The notes beneath the pieces are model-generated. The model was given only the letters and a program-made list of their open reading frames with translations. It searched no databases and was not told the origin of the DNA. This document shows, one piece after another, positions 43,336-53,031 of a stretch of DNA of 64,000 nucleotides. Source of the DNA: DATAGF01 sp963819845 (lineage in GTDB: Bacteria > Actinomycetota > Thermoleophilia > Miltoncostaeales > Miltoncostaeaceae); contig CAWFXQ010000002.1 of NCBI GenBank assembly GCA_963819845.1, positions 181,001 to 245,000 of the forward strand. Reading direction: 5' to 3'. A program made the position numbers and the translations under genes. The first letter of the stretch is position 1. Each line of letters begins with the position of its first letter.

Positions 43336-44231
43336 TAGACCCGGTCCCGCAGCCAGGCGGTGACCGCGGCCAGCGTGGGGATCTCGGCGCCCGCGAAGGA
43401 GTGGTCGGCGCCCTCCACCGGGACGACGGTGACGTCGCCGTTGCCGCCGCGGCGGGCGACGTCCGCGAGCGCCTGCGCCTCCCGCGGCTCCACGATCTCG
43501 TCGGCCGTCCCCTGCAGCAGCAGGATCGGCGCCGCGACCGCCCCGATCTGGCGGTGCGCCATCGCCGACGTCGCCGCCGGCCCCCGCGAGTGCCACCAGG
43601 TGCGGTAGGTGTACACCTCGCTGTCGGAGGGGCGGCGGCTGGGGCCCCGGCTGCCCTCGACCACGAAGAGCCGGTCCCCCGCGGGGTCGTCGGGATCGTC
43701 GCCGATGGCGCTCCTGACCATCTCGGAGAGCTCCGAGTAGTCGGGGACCGCGCCGTAGCGGTCGGCGCGGCGGCGCATCGACTCGGGCAGGCCCCAGGGG
43801 TTGGCGAGGCAGACCAGCCCCCCGAGGTCGGGGCCGGGGTGGCGCGCGGCGACCCGCGTCGCCAGCGTCGCCCCGCTCGAGTAGCCCGACAGCACGATCG
43901 TGTCGAAGCCGCGCTCGCGCAGCCACCGCACGGCGGCGCACACGTCCTGCACGGCCTCCTCGAAGATCGCCTGGCCGAAGAGCTGGCCCACGTTGCCCAT
44001 GCGCGTCTCCAGCACCAGCACGGGGAACCCCGCGCGCGCGACCGGCGCCGGGTAGAAGCGCAGGGTGCCCACCAGGAAGTTGCCCATGATGCCGTGGACG
44101 TGGACGAGCGCCGTCGCGCGCCCGCTCGCGCGCCGCCGGGCCCGCGCGGCCCGCTCGTCGATCTCGAAGAGGGCGTCGTGCTCCTCGCCGTCGTCCGCGA
44201 CGAGGGTCACGAGGCGCCGGTTGACCGGCAA
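43335..44231 (-). CDS. Alpha/beta hydrolase (tandem paralogue, 5' gene)
   Basis: 298 residues. VHVHGIMGNFLVGTLRFYP holds the oxyanion loop, GYSSGATLATRVAARH the nucleophile Ser, LLLQGTADEIVEPREA the acid Asp and VEGADHSFAG the catalytic His: a complete alpha/beta hydrolase triad. The start at 44231 is TTG (PVNRRLVTLVADDG); an internal GTG starting TLVADDG is an alternative. Same-strand neighbour of murI (13 nt apart) and of the second hydrolase (1-base overlap), so they form one unit. Confidence 0.82.
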   Translation of the reverse strand: MPVNRRLVTLVADDGEEHDALFEIDERAARARRRASGRATALVHVHGIMGNFLVGTLRFYPAPVARAGFPVLVLETRMGNVGQLFGQAIFEEAVQDVCAAVRWLRERGFDTIVLSGYSSGATLATRVAARHPGPDLGGLVCLANPWGLPESMRRRADRYGAVPDYSELSEMVRSAIGDDPDDPAGDRLFVVEGSRGPSRRPSDSEVYTYRTWWHSRGPAATSAMAHRQIGAVAAPILLLQGTADEIVEPREAQALADVARRGGNGDVTVVPVEGADHSFAGAEIPTLAAVTAWLRDRV

Positions 44232-44244
44232 CCCGGTGGCCCCG

Positions 44245-45078
44245 CTAGGAGGGTCCCGTGACGGCCGGGACCGCCTCGGGGTTGACCATCGCCACGTCGC
44301 CGAGGGGCATCTGCAGGAAACGGCCCCCGAGCGCGCGGAACGAGGCGGCGTCGCCGCTGCACGCGAAGCGGTAGCCCCCCTCGCCGCCCGGCGGCCGCAG
44401 CATGCCCTTGCGCCCCAGGGTCTCGGCCACCTCGCGGGCGATCTCCTCGCCGCTCTTGATGAGCGTCACCCCCGGCAGGGAGCGCCGCAGCAGGCGGTCC
44501 ACCATCGGGTAGTGGGTGCAGCCGAGGATGACCGTGTCGACGCCGGCGGCGACCAGCGGGCGGGTGTACTGCCGCACCATGGCGACGATCTCGTCGTCAA
44601 CCGGGTCGCCGCCCTGGATGGCGGGCGCCAGCCGGGGGCAGGCGACGCTGGTCACCTCCACGCCGGCGTCGTGGGCGTGGACCATCCGCGGGTAGGAGCC
44701 CGAGCGCACCGTGGCCTCGGTGGCCAGCAGGCCGACGCGCCGGTTGCGGGTCGCCTGCACGGCGGCGTGGGCCTCGGGGCCCATGACGCCGACCAGGGGG
44801 GTCGCGACCTCCTGCTGCAGCCACGGCAGCACGGCCGCGGTCGCGGTGTTGCAGGCCACGACGATCAGCTTGACGCCCTGGGCGTCGAGCCAGCGGGCGA
44901 TGGCGAGGGCCCGGCGGCGCAGCTCGTCGACCGGCTTCTCGCCGTACGGGAAGAAGGCCGTGTCGCCGAAGTAGACGAAGTCCTCGGCCGGCAGGGTCGC
45001 CAGGCACTCGTCGAGGACCGTCAGCCCGCCGACGCCCGAGTCGAAGACGCCGATGGCCTGGGCGGACGTCGGGTGCAC
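44245..45078 (-). CDS. murI: Glutamate racemase
   Basis: 277 residues. Makes D-glutamate for peptidoglycan. Family motifs: GVFDSGVGGLTVLDECL, YFGDTAFFPYG, the first catalytic Cys in VVACNTATAA, and the second in VILGCTHYPMVD, with GDAASFRALGGRFL at the C-terminus. GTG 45078 gives HPTSAQAIGVFDSG. Divergent from a thioredoxin-fold gene. It is the only cell-wall precursor gene in this part. Confidence 0.94.
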   Translation of the reverse strand: MHPTSAQAIGVFDSGVGGLTVLDECLATLPAEDFVYFGDTAFFPYGEKPVDELRRRALAIARWLDAQGVKLIVVACNTATAAVLPWLQQEVATPLVGVMGPEAHAAVQATRNRRVGLLATEATVRSGSYPRMVHAHDAGVEVTSVACPRLAPAIQGGDPVDDEIVAMVRQYTRPLVAAGVDTVILGCTHYPMVDRLLRRSLPGVTLIKSGEEIAREVAETLGRKGMLRPPGGEGGYRFACSGDAASFRALGGRFLQMPLGDVAMVNPEAVPAVTGPS

Positions 45079-45096
45079 GCGGCTACGATAGCCACC

Positions 45097-45450
45097 GTGC
45101 CCGCGCCCGGTCCGCTGCAGCTGACCTACCTCTTCAGCCGCTCCTGCCCATCGCACGACGAGGGCCTCGCGCTGCTGCGGCAGGCCGCGGCGGCGAGCGG
45201 GATCGAGGTGGAGATCGATGCCGTCGAGGTGCTCGACGACCGGGACGCCGCCCGCCGGGGCTTCCCCGGCTCGCCCACCTACCTCGCCGCCGGCCGCGAC
45301 CTCTTCCCGCGCGAGGAGCTCGGTCACGCGCCCTCGGCCGAGGCCTGCCGCGCCTACGCGCGCCCCGGCGGGCGCCTCGGCCCGCTGCCCCACCCCGACG
45401 ACCTCGAGGCCGCCCTGCGCGAGGCGGCGAGGGAGGCCCTCCCCGCATGA
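45097..45450 (+). CDS. Thioredoxin-fold small protein with single Cys
   Basis: 117 residues from GTG 45097. The start QLTYLFSRSCPSHDEGLALL resembles a glutaredoxin/thioredoxin-like first strand and helix, with one Cys followed by Pro-Ser-His rather than CxxC. Then comes VEVLDDRDAARRGFPGSPTYL, with the cis-Pro region of the fold (GSPTY). It may be a thiol transport or binding protein of the actinobacterial type found beside merR or alkylmercury-lyase genes. Overlaps the next gene by 4 nt (ATGA), so both are co-translated. Confidence 0.7.
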   Translation: MPAPGPLQLTYLFSRSCPSHDEGLALLRQAAAASGIEVEIDAVEVLDDRDAARRGFPGSPTYLAAGRDLFPREELGHAPSAEACRAYARPGGRLGPLPHPDDLEAALREAAREALPA

Positions 45451-45977
45451 GCATCGCGATCGGCGACCCCGCCCCCGGATTCCGCCTGCCCACCACCGAC
45501 GGCGGGGACGCGTCGCTGGACGACGCCGACGGCGCCCCGGCGGTCGTGGTGGCGTTCTGGTGCAACCACTGCCCCTACGTACGGGCCTGGGAGGAGCGCT
45601 TCAACGACATCGCCCGCGAGTACTCCGACCGCGGCGTGGTGACCGTGGCGATCTGCGCCAACGACGCCACCACCCATCCGGCCGACTCGTTCGACAACAT
45701 GGTCGTGCGGGCGAGCGAGCAGCGCTACGTGTTCGCCTACGCCCGCGACGAGGACCAGTCGGTGGCCCGGGCGTACGGCGCCGAGCGCACGCCGGAGGTG
45801 TTCGTCCTCGACGGCGGCCGCCGGGTCGCCTACCACGGCGCGATCGACGACAGCAGCGACCCCGACGAGGCCTCGGCCCACCACCTGCGCGACGCCCTCG
45901 ACGCGGTCCTCGCCGGCCGGGCCCCCGACCGGCCCGAGACGGCTCCGGCCGGCTGCACCATCAAGTGGTCCCGCTGA
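45447..45977 (+). CDS. Thioredoxin-family (AhpC/TSA-type) protein
   Basis: 176 residues. N-terminal GDPAPGFRLPTTDGG, active-site segment VVVAFWCNHCPYVRAWEERF with a CxxC (CNHC) pair, and the cis-Pro loop GAERTPEVFVLDGG: a full thioredoxin/redoxin fold. Proteins with FxCNHCPY are widespread in bacteria and are thought to be thiol reductases or peroxiredoxin-like. No signal peptide, so cytosolic. Coupled to the small thioredoxin-fold gene upstream. Confidence 0.9.
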   Translation: MSIAIGDPAPGFRLPTTDGGDASLDDADGAPAVVVAFWCNHCPYVRAWEERFNDIAREYSDRGVVTVAICANDATTHPADSFDNMVVRASEQRYVFAYARDEDQSVARAYGAERTPEVFVLDGGRRVAYHGAIDDSSDPDEASAHHLRDALDAVLAGRAPDRPETAPAGCTIKWSR

Positions 45978-45989
45978 GCCGGCCGCGCG

Positions 45990-46496
45990 CTACGTCGACC
46001 CGCTGATCCGCCAGTAGCCGCGGTTGCAGTACACCAGCGGGTCGGTGCCCGCGAGCTCGGTCTCGACCACCCGCCCCACGAGGATCGTGTGGTCGCCGCC
46101 GTCGATGACGGAGTGGTGGGCGCAGACCAGCAGCGCGACGCCGAACGGCAGCAGCGGGACGCCGAACGGCCCGGCCTGGTCGGGGTGGTCGTCGAACTTG
46201 GCCGGCCCGGGCTCGGCGAAGCGGGCCGACACGTCGGCCTGCCCCGAGCCGAGGATGTGGACGGCGAAGCCGGCGGCGCCCACCAGGCCGTCGTGGGAGT
46301 GCGCGGCGCGCGCGACGCACACCAGCACCAGAGGCGGGTCGAGCGAGAGCGACGAGAACGAGGCCGCGGTCATCCCGACGGGCTCGTCTCCGTCGCGGGC
46401 CGTGACGACCGTGACGCCGCTCGGCCAGCGCGCCAGGGTGTCGCGGAACCGCCGTTCCGAGACGCTCTCCCGCTCGAGCTGCCGCTCCTGCGCCAC
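45990..46496 (-). CDS. Flavin reductase-like domain protein
   Basis: 168 residues from GTG 46496. FMN-binding pattern of the flavin_reductase domain: RFRDTLARWPSGVTVVTARD, then GMTAASFSSLSLDPPLVLVC and FAVHILGSGQADVSARFAE, ending in YCNRGYW. The protein reduces flavin with NAD(P)H to feed a partner monooxygenase, or acts alone as a small oxidoreductase. No monooxygenase is adjacent. Convergent with the thioredoxin gene and divergent from the DEAD-box gene. Confidence 0.88.
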   Translation of the reverse strand: MAQERQLERESVSERRFRDTLARWPSGVTVVTARDGDEPVGMTAASFSSLSLDPPLVLVCVARAAHSHDGLVGAAGFAVHILGSGQADVSARFAEPGPAKFDDHPDQAGPFGVPLLPFGVALLVCAHHSVIDGGDHTILVGRVVETELAGTDPLVYCNRGYWRISGST

Positions 46497-46580
46497 GCGT
46501 CCCCTCTCCCCGCTCCCTGCGGCCAGGGTACAGAGGGCCGCCTCCGCCGCGCCGCGGACGGCGCCGGCGGCGCGCCCCGC

Positions 46581-46725
46581 TACACTCCCCGCCATCACCC
46601 CGGTTCGAACCGGGCCCGGACGGCACACGGCCGCCCGGTGGGAGAGCGGCTCCGCCTCGCAGCGCGGTGGACGGTCGATGGTGATCTCCCGTCCAACCCG
46701 CGGCACGAGGCCGCAAGGAGCACAC
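46581..46725 (+). promoter_or_regulatory. Promoter and structured 5' leader of the DEAD-box helicase
   Basis: TACACT (46581-46586) is a -10-like box. The perfect palindrome CCCGGTTCGAACCGGG (46599-46614) would form a hairpin at the start of a leader of about 130 nt, followed by further pairing stretches and AAGGAG (46715-46720) before the ATG. Long structured leaders are common for DEAD-box helicases that respond to cold or autoregulate; here this is inferred. Confidence 0.4.
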
Positions 46726-47995
<1,270 letters not shown>

Positions 47996-48081
47996 GGAGC
48001 GCGCCGAGGGCGGGCTTGACCTCACGCGCACTTGAGGTCGCAGAATGCCCCCGCACGGTGACGACGCGCCGGGAGGACGAC

Positions 48082-48435
48082 ATGGCGGCGACGGTGACGG
48101 AGGGTCTTGCGGGGCGCATCGCTGCGGCGGTGATGGAGTGGCCGGGGGTGACCGCCGAGGCGCACAGCTTCGGCGGGATCGAGTTCCGCCTCGGGCGGCG
48201 CGAGCTGGGGCACGTGCACGGCGACCGGCTGGCCGACATCCCGTTTCCCAAGCGGGTTCGCGACGAGCTGCTGAAGGCGGGCCGGGTGCGTCCGCACCAC
48301 GTCCTGCCCCAGTCGGGCTGGGCGTCGCGGACGATCGGCTCGCAGGAGGACGCCGACGACGTCGTCGCGCTCCTGCGCGTGAACTACGACCGCGCGGTCG
48401 CCGCGGCCGAGCGGCACCGCGGCGGGGGCCGCTGA
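48082..48435 (+). CDS. DUF5519/luciferase-domain protein
   Basis: 117 residues from ATG 48082 with GGGAGGA upstream. The pattern SFGGIEFRLGRRELGHVHGD then FPKRVRDELLKAGRVRPHHV and SGWASRTIGSQEDADDVVAL is the small luciferase-like domain family of unknown function, also called DUF5519. It is not a light-producing enzyme on present knowledge. The 3' end overlaps by 52 nt with the convergent SGNH gene, so one of the two ends might be shorter. Confidence 0.8.
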   Translation: MAATVTEGLAGRIAAAVMEWPGVTAEAHSFGGIEFRLGRRELGHVHGDRLADIPFPKRVRDELLKAGRVRPHHVLPQSGWASRTIGSQEDADDVVALLRVNYDRAVAAAERHRGGGR

Positions 48436-49166
48436 GCGTCGGCGGCCCCGTCGATGGCGTCGTGGATGGTGCGCGCCATCAGCTCCGCGCCGCGCGGGTT
48501 GAGGTGGATCGCGTCGTAGGTGACGCCGGTGCGCTTGGAGACGCGGTCCCACTCGGCCAGCACGAGGTCGTCCCGCTCCCGGTCGAGCCGGCGCAGCCGC
48601 TCGTTGACGTAGGGGAAGTACCAGGCGTAGGCGTCGTACTGCCACAGGGCCCCGGACGGGATGACGGCGCGGCCCGCCTCGCGCAGGGTCACCCACACGA
48701 GCTGGCGCGCCCCGCGGGCCCGCAGCGCCCGCACCAGCGCGCGCGCCTCGCCGTCGAAGCGCTCCGCCCAGCCGGCGTAGTTGCGCCGCCCCCGCTCCCA
48801 GAGCGAGTTGTAGCCCACGCCGACGATCGCCAGCGGGGCCACCCGGCCGCCGGCCCGGATCTCCCGCTCCGCCGCCGGGATCATGATCGCCGGACGGCCC
48901 AGCTGGGCCATCCGCCAGCCGCCCAGCTCGGCCCGCAGGGCGGGGACGCCCCCCAGCAGCACCGAGTCGACCAGCACCGTGGCGCGCCGCGCCCGGGCCC
49001 AGGGCGGCGGCGGCCCGGGGCGCTGATCGGCCGGAGCGCACTCGGCGGCCGCGGCCGCGTGGCCAATTGGCCAAGCGGTGGACGGCCAAGTGGCCACACC
49101 CGCCACGAGCGCCCCCGCCGCCGCCGCGACCGCGATCCCCGCCGTCAGCCGCGCCGCGCGGCTCAC
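48384..49166 (-). CDS. Secreted SGNH-hydrolase-like protein
   Basis: 260 residues from GTG 49166. N-terminal signal peptide (RLTAGIAVAAAAGALVAGVA). SGNH blocks are recognisable: VDSVLLGG in place of GDS (Ser kept), GVGYNSLW with Asn, and YDAIHLNPRG with the Asp-His pair near the C-terminus. These suggest an esterase or acyl transfer enzyme outside the membrane. It overlaps the beta-propeller lipoprotein gene by 4 nt, so both are made together. The final residues are Pro/Arg-rich and may be disordered. Confidence 0.75.
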   Translation of the reverse strand: MSRAARLTAGIAVAAAAGALVAGVATWPSTAWPIGHAAAAAECAPADQRPGPPPPWARARRATVLVDSVLLGGVPALRAELGGWRMAQLGRPAIMIPAAEREIRAGGRVAPLAIVGVGYNSLWERGRRNYAGWAERFDGEARALVRALRARGARQLVWVTLREAGRAVIPSGALWQYDAYAWYFPYVNERLRRLDRERDDLVLAEWDRVSKRTGVTYDAIHLNPRGAELMARTIHDAIDGAADAQRPPPRCRSAAATARS

Positions 49167-50374
49167 CGGTCGTCGAGGACCAGCACCGAGCCGGTGTAGC
49201 AGGCCACCCACACCCGTCGCGTGACCGGCTCGTAGGTGATCCCGATGGGGTGGTAGCAGGCCTCGATGGTCTGCAGCACGCGCATGTCGGACGCCCGCAG
49301 CTTGCTGACCGTCCCGCTCTCGTAGTTGACGACGTAGAGCGAGCGTCCGTCGGGGGCGACGTCCATGCTGCGCGGGGCGCTGCCGGTCTGGACCTTCCTC
49401 ACCGCGCCCGTGCGCAGGTCGAGCCGGGCGACGGTCCCCTCGGCGTTGAGGGTGGCGAACAGGAAGCGGCCGGCGGGGCCGATGACCAGGGCGCGCGGGC
49501 CGGCGCCGACCGGCAGGCGGCGGGTCCTCCAGGTCTTCAGATCGACGCGCACGACCTCGCCGCCGCCCATCACGGCGACGTAGGCCACGTCCTTCGTGGG
49601 CGAGGTGACGATGCCGCGCGGGTAGGCGCCGATCGGGATCCTCCGCACCTCGCGCCCCCGCCGCGTCGAGATGACGCTGAGGTCGTAGGAGCACCAGTTG
49701 CTGACCAGCACATGGCGGCCGTCCCGGGTGGCGGCGACCACCTTCGGCACCGCGCCCACTCGGTAGGCGGCGTCGATCTTGAGGGTGTCGAGCGGGATGC
49801 GGTAGGCGAAGCTCCGGTCGTAGCCCGAGGCCGGGGAGCAGACGTCCGAGCCCTCCGGGCCGAAGCCCGGCCCGTACATCGAGTAGTTGGTGACGTAGGC
49901 GAAGCGCCCGTCGGGGGAGAAGGCCGCCTCGACCGGGGCGCCCCGCTGCGTGCCGGGATACTGCGGATAGCCGAGGCGCGAGAGGCGCACCGTGTCGGGG
50001 ATCGTCGCCCGCAGGCGCATCGCGCGCGCGTCATAGACCGTCACCGAGTGCCGGTACATCATGTTCTGGGCGAAGACGAGGCCCGTGCCCGAGGCGGCGA
50101 CGGACTTCGGCGAGATCGGTCCCCCGAAGCCGGCCCGCCGCGACAGCCGCGCGCGATCGGACGGGGGCGCCTCGGCCGCGGCCGGCGCCGCGGCCTCGGG
50201 GGCCTTCGGCGGCGGCGCGGGCGGCGGGACCGCGCGCTCCGTCGCGGCGGTGCCGGGCCGGGCCGCGGCATCGCCGGAGCCGCCGCACCCGACGGCCGCC
50301 CCGATCGCGACGCCGGCCACCGCGCCCACCGCCAGCGCCACCCAGGCCCACCGTCTCATGAACCCCGTGTTCAC
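49163..50374 (-). CDS. YVTN-type beta-propeller lipoprotein
   Basis: 403 residues from GTG 50374. The N-terminal hydrophobic stretch ends AIGAAVGCGGSG, a lipobox-like Cys, then an Ala/Pro-rich linker. The rest is YncE/YVTN repeats: FSPDGRFAYVTNYSMYGPG, VAATRDGRHVLVSNW, VTSPTKDVAYVAVMGGG, VAPDGRSLYVVNYESGTV and the closing RVWVACYTGSVLVLDD. It probably sits on the outer face of the membrane, like related surface propellers. Coupled by GTGA overlaps to the MFS gene before it and the SGNH gene after it. Confidence 0.85.
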   Translation of the reverse strand: MNTGFMRRWAWVALAVGAVAGVAIGAAVGCGGSGDAAARPGTAATERAVPPPAPPPKAPEAAAPAAAEAPPSDRARLSRRAGFGGPISPKSVAASGTGLVFAQNMMYRHSVTVYDARAMRLRATIPDTVRLSRLGYPQYPGTQRGAPVEAAFSPDGRFAYVTNYSMYGPGFGPEGSDVCSPASGYDRSFAYRIPLDTLKIDAAYRVGAVPKVVAATRDGRHVLVSNWCSYDLSVISTRRGREVRRIPIGAYPRGIVTSPTKDVAYVAVMGGGEVVRVDLKTWRTRRLPVGAGPRALVIGPAGRFLFATLNAEGTVARLDLRTGAVRKVQTGSAPRSMDVAPDGRSLYVVNYESGTVSKLRASDMRVLQTIEACYHPIGITYEPVTRRVWVACYTGSVLVLDDR

Positions 50375-51588
50375 CGCGGCCTCCCGTGCACCTTGTCGCG
50401 CGCCACTCTAGGGGCGGCGGCGGCCGGGCGGGGCACCGCGGGCAGCAGCGCCAGCAGGCCCGCGGCGAGGATCGCGAAGCCCAGAGGGCCCTCGCCCGCG
50501 CTGAACGCCAGGCCCAGCAGGAACACGACCGCGACGCCGAAGTAGATCGACATCGCGATCGTCACGGCCACCGCCTCGCCGGGCTCGTCCGGGAAGGCGG
50601 CCATCGCGCCGGCCGTCGTCGCGCCGTACGGCAGCCCGGCCGCCAGGCCCACGGCCAACGCCGCGGCCGTTGACGCCGCGGCGCCGAGGTCGGCGGCGAG
50701 CACCAGCACCGCCGCCGCCCCGGCCACGATCGAGCCGGCCATGATCACCCGGGCCGCCTCCGGCCGCCGCCGCACGAGCGCCCCGCCGAGGGGACGCGTG
50801 ACGATGCCGCCGAAGAGGATCAGCGACCCGACCGCCGCTCCCGCGCCCGCGGAGAACCCGTCGCCCTGGGTGACGAGGGGCACGATCCAGGCTCCGGCCG
50901 CGAAGCTCGCGCCGAAGCTGAACGACGCCATCGCGCCGTACCGCCACACCGTCGGCTGCGCCAGGAGGCCCGCGAGCGGGACCCGGCGCTCCGGCGCCCT
51001 GCGGGTCGCGGGCGGCGCGAGCAGGGCGAGCGCGGCGGCGGCCCCGGCCAGGACGAGCTCGGGCACGAAGGGGGCGCGCCAGCCCAGGGGCCCCTCCAGG
51101 CGTGGGACGACCGCCACGGCCAGCCCGGCGCCGGCGAGGCAGGCGCCGCCGATCAGGCCCTGTGCCTGGGCTCCCGCGCCGCGCAGCCACGCGACCACCG
51201 CGACGTAGGCGAGCCCGGTGCCGGCGCCGGTCAGGCCGCGGCCGGCCAGCACCAGGGCGGCCTCGGGCGCGATCGACGCCAGGGCCGAGCCGGCCGCCAT
51301 CAGGGCGGCGCCGGCGAGGCCGACCCGGCGCGCGCCGATCCGGTCGCAGAGGCGGCCGCCCGGGATCGACGTGAGCGCCTCGGCCAGCAGGAAGGCGGTG
51401 GTGAAGAGACCGACCACGGCCAGCCCCACGTCCAGCTCCCGCTCCAGGGGCAGGGCCGCGGCGCCGGTGCACGTGAACGTCCAGCCCAGGGCCACCGAGA
51501 GCGCGAGCCCGGCGGCCCAGTCCCTCCGCGTCGGCCTAGCCCTCGCGGTCGATCTCCCCGAGCAGCTCGGCCATGCCGTAGGCCTCAC
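50371..51588 (-). CDS. MFS transporter (start uncertain)
   Basis: About 405 residues, twelve membrane segments. The MFS signature is visible as LLAEALTSIPGGRLCDRIGARRVGLA between segments 2 and 3. The first membrane segment is LALSVALGWTFTCTGAAALP. No good start lies after the peroxidase stop (51536): GTG 51588 overlaps it by 53 nt, GTG 51495 would cut the first segment, and the frame is open to ATG 51642. I use 51588. The operon order peroxidase-MFS-lipoprotein-SGNH suggests export or uptake of a compound handled by the peroxidase. Substrate unknown. Confidence 0.8.
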   Translation of the reverse strand: MRPTAWPSCSGRSTARARPTRRDWAAGLALSVALGWTFTCTGAAALPLERELDVGLAVVGLFTTAFLLAEALTSIPGGRLCDRIGARRVGLAGAALMAAGSALASIAPEAALVLAGRGLTGAGTGLAYVAVVAWLRGAGAQAQGLIGGACLAGAGLAVAVVPRLEGPLGWRAPFVPELVLAGAAAALALLAPPATRRAPERRVPLAGLLAQPTVWRYGAMASFSFGASFAAGAWIVPLVTQGDGFSAGAGAAVGSLILFGGIVTRPLGGALVRRRPEAARVIMAGSIVAGAAAVLVLAADLGAAASTAAALAVGLAAGLPYGATTAGAMAAFPDEPGEAVAVTIAMSIYFGVAVVFLLGLAFSAGEGPLGFAILAAGLLALLPAVPRPAAAAPRVARDKVHGRPR

Positions 51589-52861
51589 CGCCCGGCGCCG
51601 GCCGCCAGCCGGGCGCGGCGGCCAGGAACGACTCGGGGTCATCGGCGACGATCCCGATCAGCACCTCGGCCACGATCCGCCCGCCCACGGGGCCGAGCCG
51701 GTCGCCCCCGCCACGGGCGTGTGCCTCCTTGAGCGTGTAGAGCCACAGCGGCGTCTCGGCCGTCCAGCCGTGCGCCGCCTCGAGGCCCAGCTCCTCCCGG
51801 TCGAGCGGCCGCTCGCCGAAGGCGCGGGCAACGGCCTCGCCCGAGGGCAGGCCCAGGCCGAAGCCGCGCTGAAGGTCGCGCCCGGCCAGCGACCGGTAGC
51901 CCTCACGCTCGACGTCTCCCGTGATCGCGGCCGGCAGCTCCACCAGCGCCCGCGGCAGCCGGCCGTCGATGCGCTTGGCGCGCTGGGCCGGCGACCGGCC
52001 CGGCATGTCGAACATCGCCGCCCAGTCGATGCGCCGCTCCGGGTTGACCGGGCGGAAGCCCAGCAGGTCCGGGAACAGCGACTGCGGGCCGAGCCGGTCG
52101 TTGAGAACGTAGGTCTGGCGCATCTGGCTGTGGCCGTAGCGGAAGGCGGCGTCGGCGAACTCGAACGGGATGTAGCTCTCGGGCCCGGGCCGGTACCAGC
52201 GCGGCCCCTCGCGCAGGACCTCCTCGACCATCTCCCCGCCCACCAGCCGGCGGAGGAAGTCGTGGACCAGGACCCACTGGTAGCGCCAGGTGGTCTCGCG
52301 GCGCGCCGCCGCGAAGCACTCCGCCTCGGGCACGCCCCCGGCCCTGGCGCGGTCGACCTGCCGGTTGTGGGCCCGGATCAGGACGACGTGGAGCTGGGTG
52401 ATGAGCTGGTGGACGTCGTTGCGCGGGTCGCCGAGCAGCGCCGTGCCCTCGGAGTTGCGCGGGACGTCGTGCCCGGCCCGCAGGAGCGCGGCCGGGTCCT
52501 CTCGCGAGTAGAGGAACGGCGCGCCCACCGGGCCGTCGCCGTACAAACACTCGAGGTTCGCGCGGGGGCTGCGGAAGTTGGCGATGCCCGCCGCGTCGGC
52601 CCGCGCCGTCAGCGGCGAGCGGTCGGCCGTGATGTCGTGGGCGACGAGCTGGCCGAAGACGGGCCAGCCGGCGGCCTCGCCCCCGTCGGCCAGGTGCTCG
52701 TCCGGGGCCGCCGCGGCAAGGCCCAGCGCGAGCAGTTGCTCCTCGTCGCACTCGAGACGGGGCAGGTCGGGCAGCATGCGCGCGTAGCGGCCCGGGAGCG
52801 GAGCGACCGGCGCGTTGACCGGACGGCCGGGGGCGAGGCAGGAGGGCGCGGCGACGGCCAC
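51536..52861 (-). CDS. Animal-type haem peroxidase
   Basis: 441 residues of the peroxidase-cyclooxygenase superfamily. The distal His is in GQLVAHDIT, with the following DRSPLT as the calcium/haem loop. The proximal part includes DFLRRLVGGEM and FRYGHSQMRQTYVLND, with the His in RYGHSQ. Bacterial relatives oxidise halides or small organics with hydrogen peroxide. No signal peptide is evident at the N-terminus (AVAAPSCLAPGRPVNAP). First gene of a four-gene operon. ATG 52861 was taken as the first start; the stop overlaps the MFS gene. Confidence 0.88.
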   Translation of the reverse strand: MAVAAPSCLAPGRPVNAPVAPLPGRYARMLPDLPRLECDEEQLLALGLAAAAPDEHLADGGEAAGWPVFGQLVAHDITADRSPLTARADAAGIANFRSPRANLECLYGDGPVGAPFLYSREDPAALLRAGHDVPRNSEGTALLGDPRNDVHQLITQLHVVLIRAHNRQVDRARAGGVPEAECFAAARRETTWRYQWVLVHDFLRRLVGGEMVEEVLREGPRWYRPGPESYIPFEFADAAFRYGHSQMRQTYVLNDRLGPQSLFPDLLGFRPVNPERRIDWAAMFDMPGRSPAQRAKRIDGRLPRALVELPAAITGDVEREGYRSLAGRDLQRGFGLGLPSGEAVARAFGERPLDREELGLEAAHGWTAETPLWLYTLKEAHARGGGDRLGPVGGRIVAEVLIGIVADDPESFLAAAPGWRPAPGGEAYGMAELLGEIDREG

Positions 52862-53031
52862 GCGCCGATGCTGTCACACGTCAGCTGGGCGGGCCCACCA
52901 GCCGCGCCATCAGCGCGTCGAGCTCGTCCGGCCGGCCGGTGGCCCGGCAGCCCGCCGCGACGCCCGTGTCGATCCGCGGGTCGCCCAGTCGTCGCAGGGG
53001 GTAGAACACCCCCGACGGAAAGGAGACGGCG
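52862..53031. other. Intergenic stretch upstream of the YCII gene
   Basis: On the minus strand about 45 codons remain open from GTG near 53007 (YPLRRLGDPRIDTGVAAG, ending ARLVGPPS) but match nothing I recognise. GGGGT and ACCCC flank AGAAC at about 53000, a small inverted repeat just before the YCII ribosome-binding site GAAAGGAG. No promoter can be named with confidence. Confidence 0.4.

Noticed and set aside
46599..46614. GGTTCGAACC resembles a tRNA T-loop
   Set aside because: No acceptor stem, anticodon arm or CCA-matching 3' end can be drawn around it; it is a simple palindrome in a leader.
52880..53010. Short minus-strand gene before the YCII gene
   Set aside because: About 45 codons, no recognisable match or ribosome-binding site; listed only as intergenic content.
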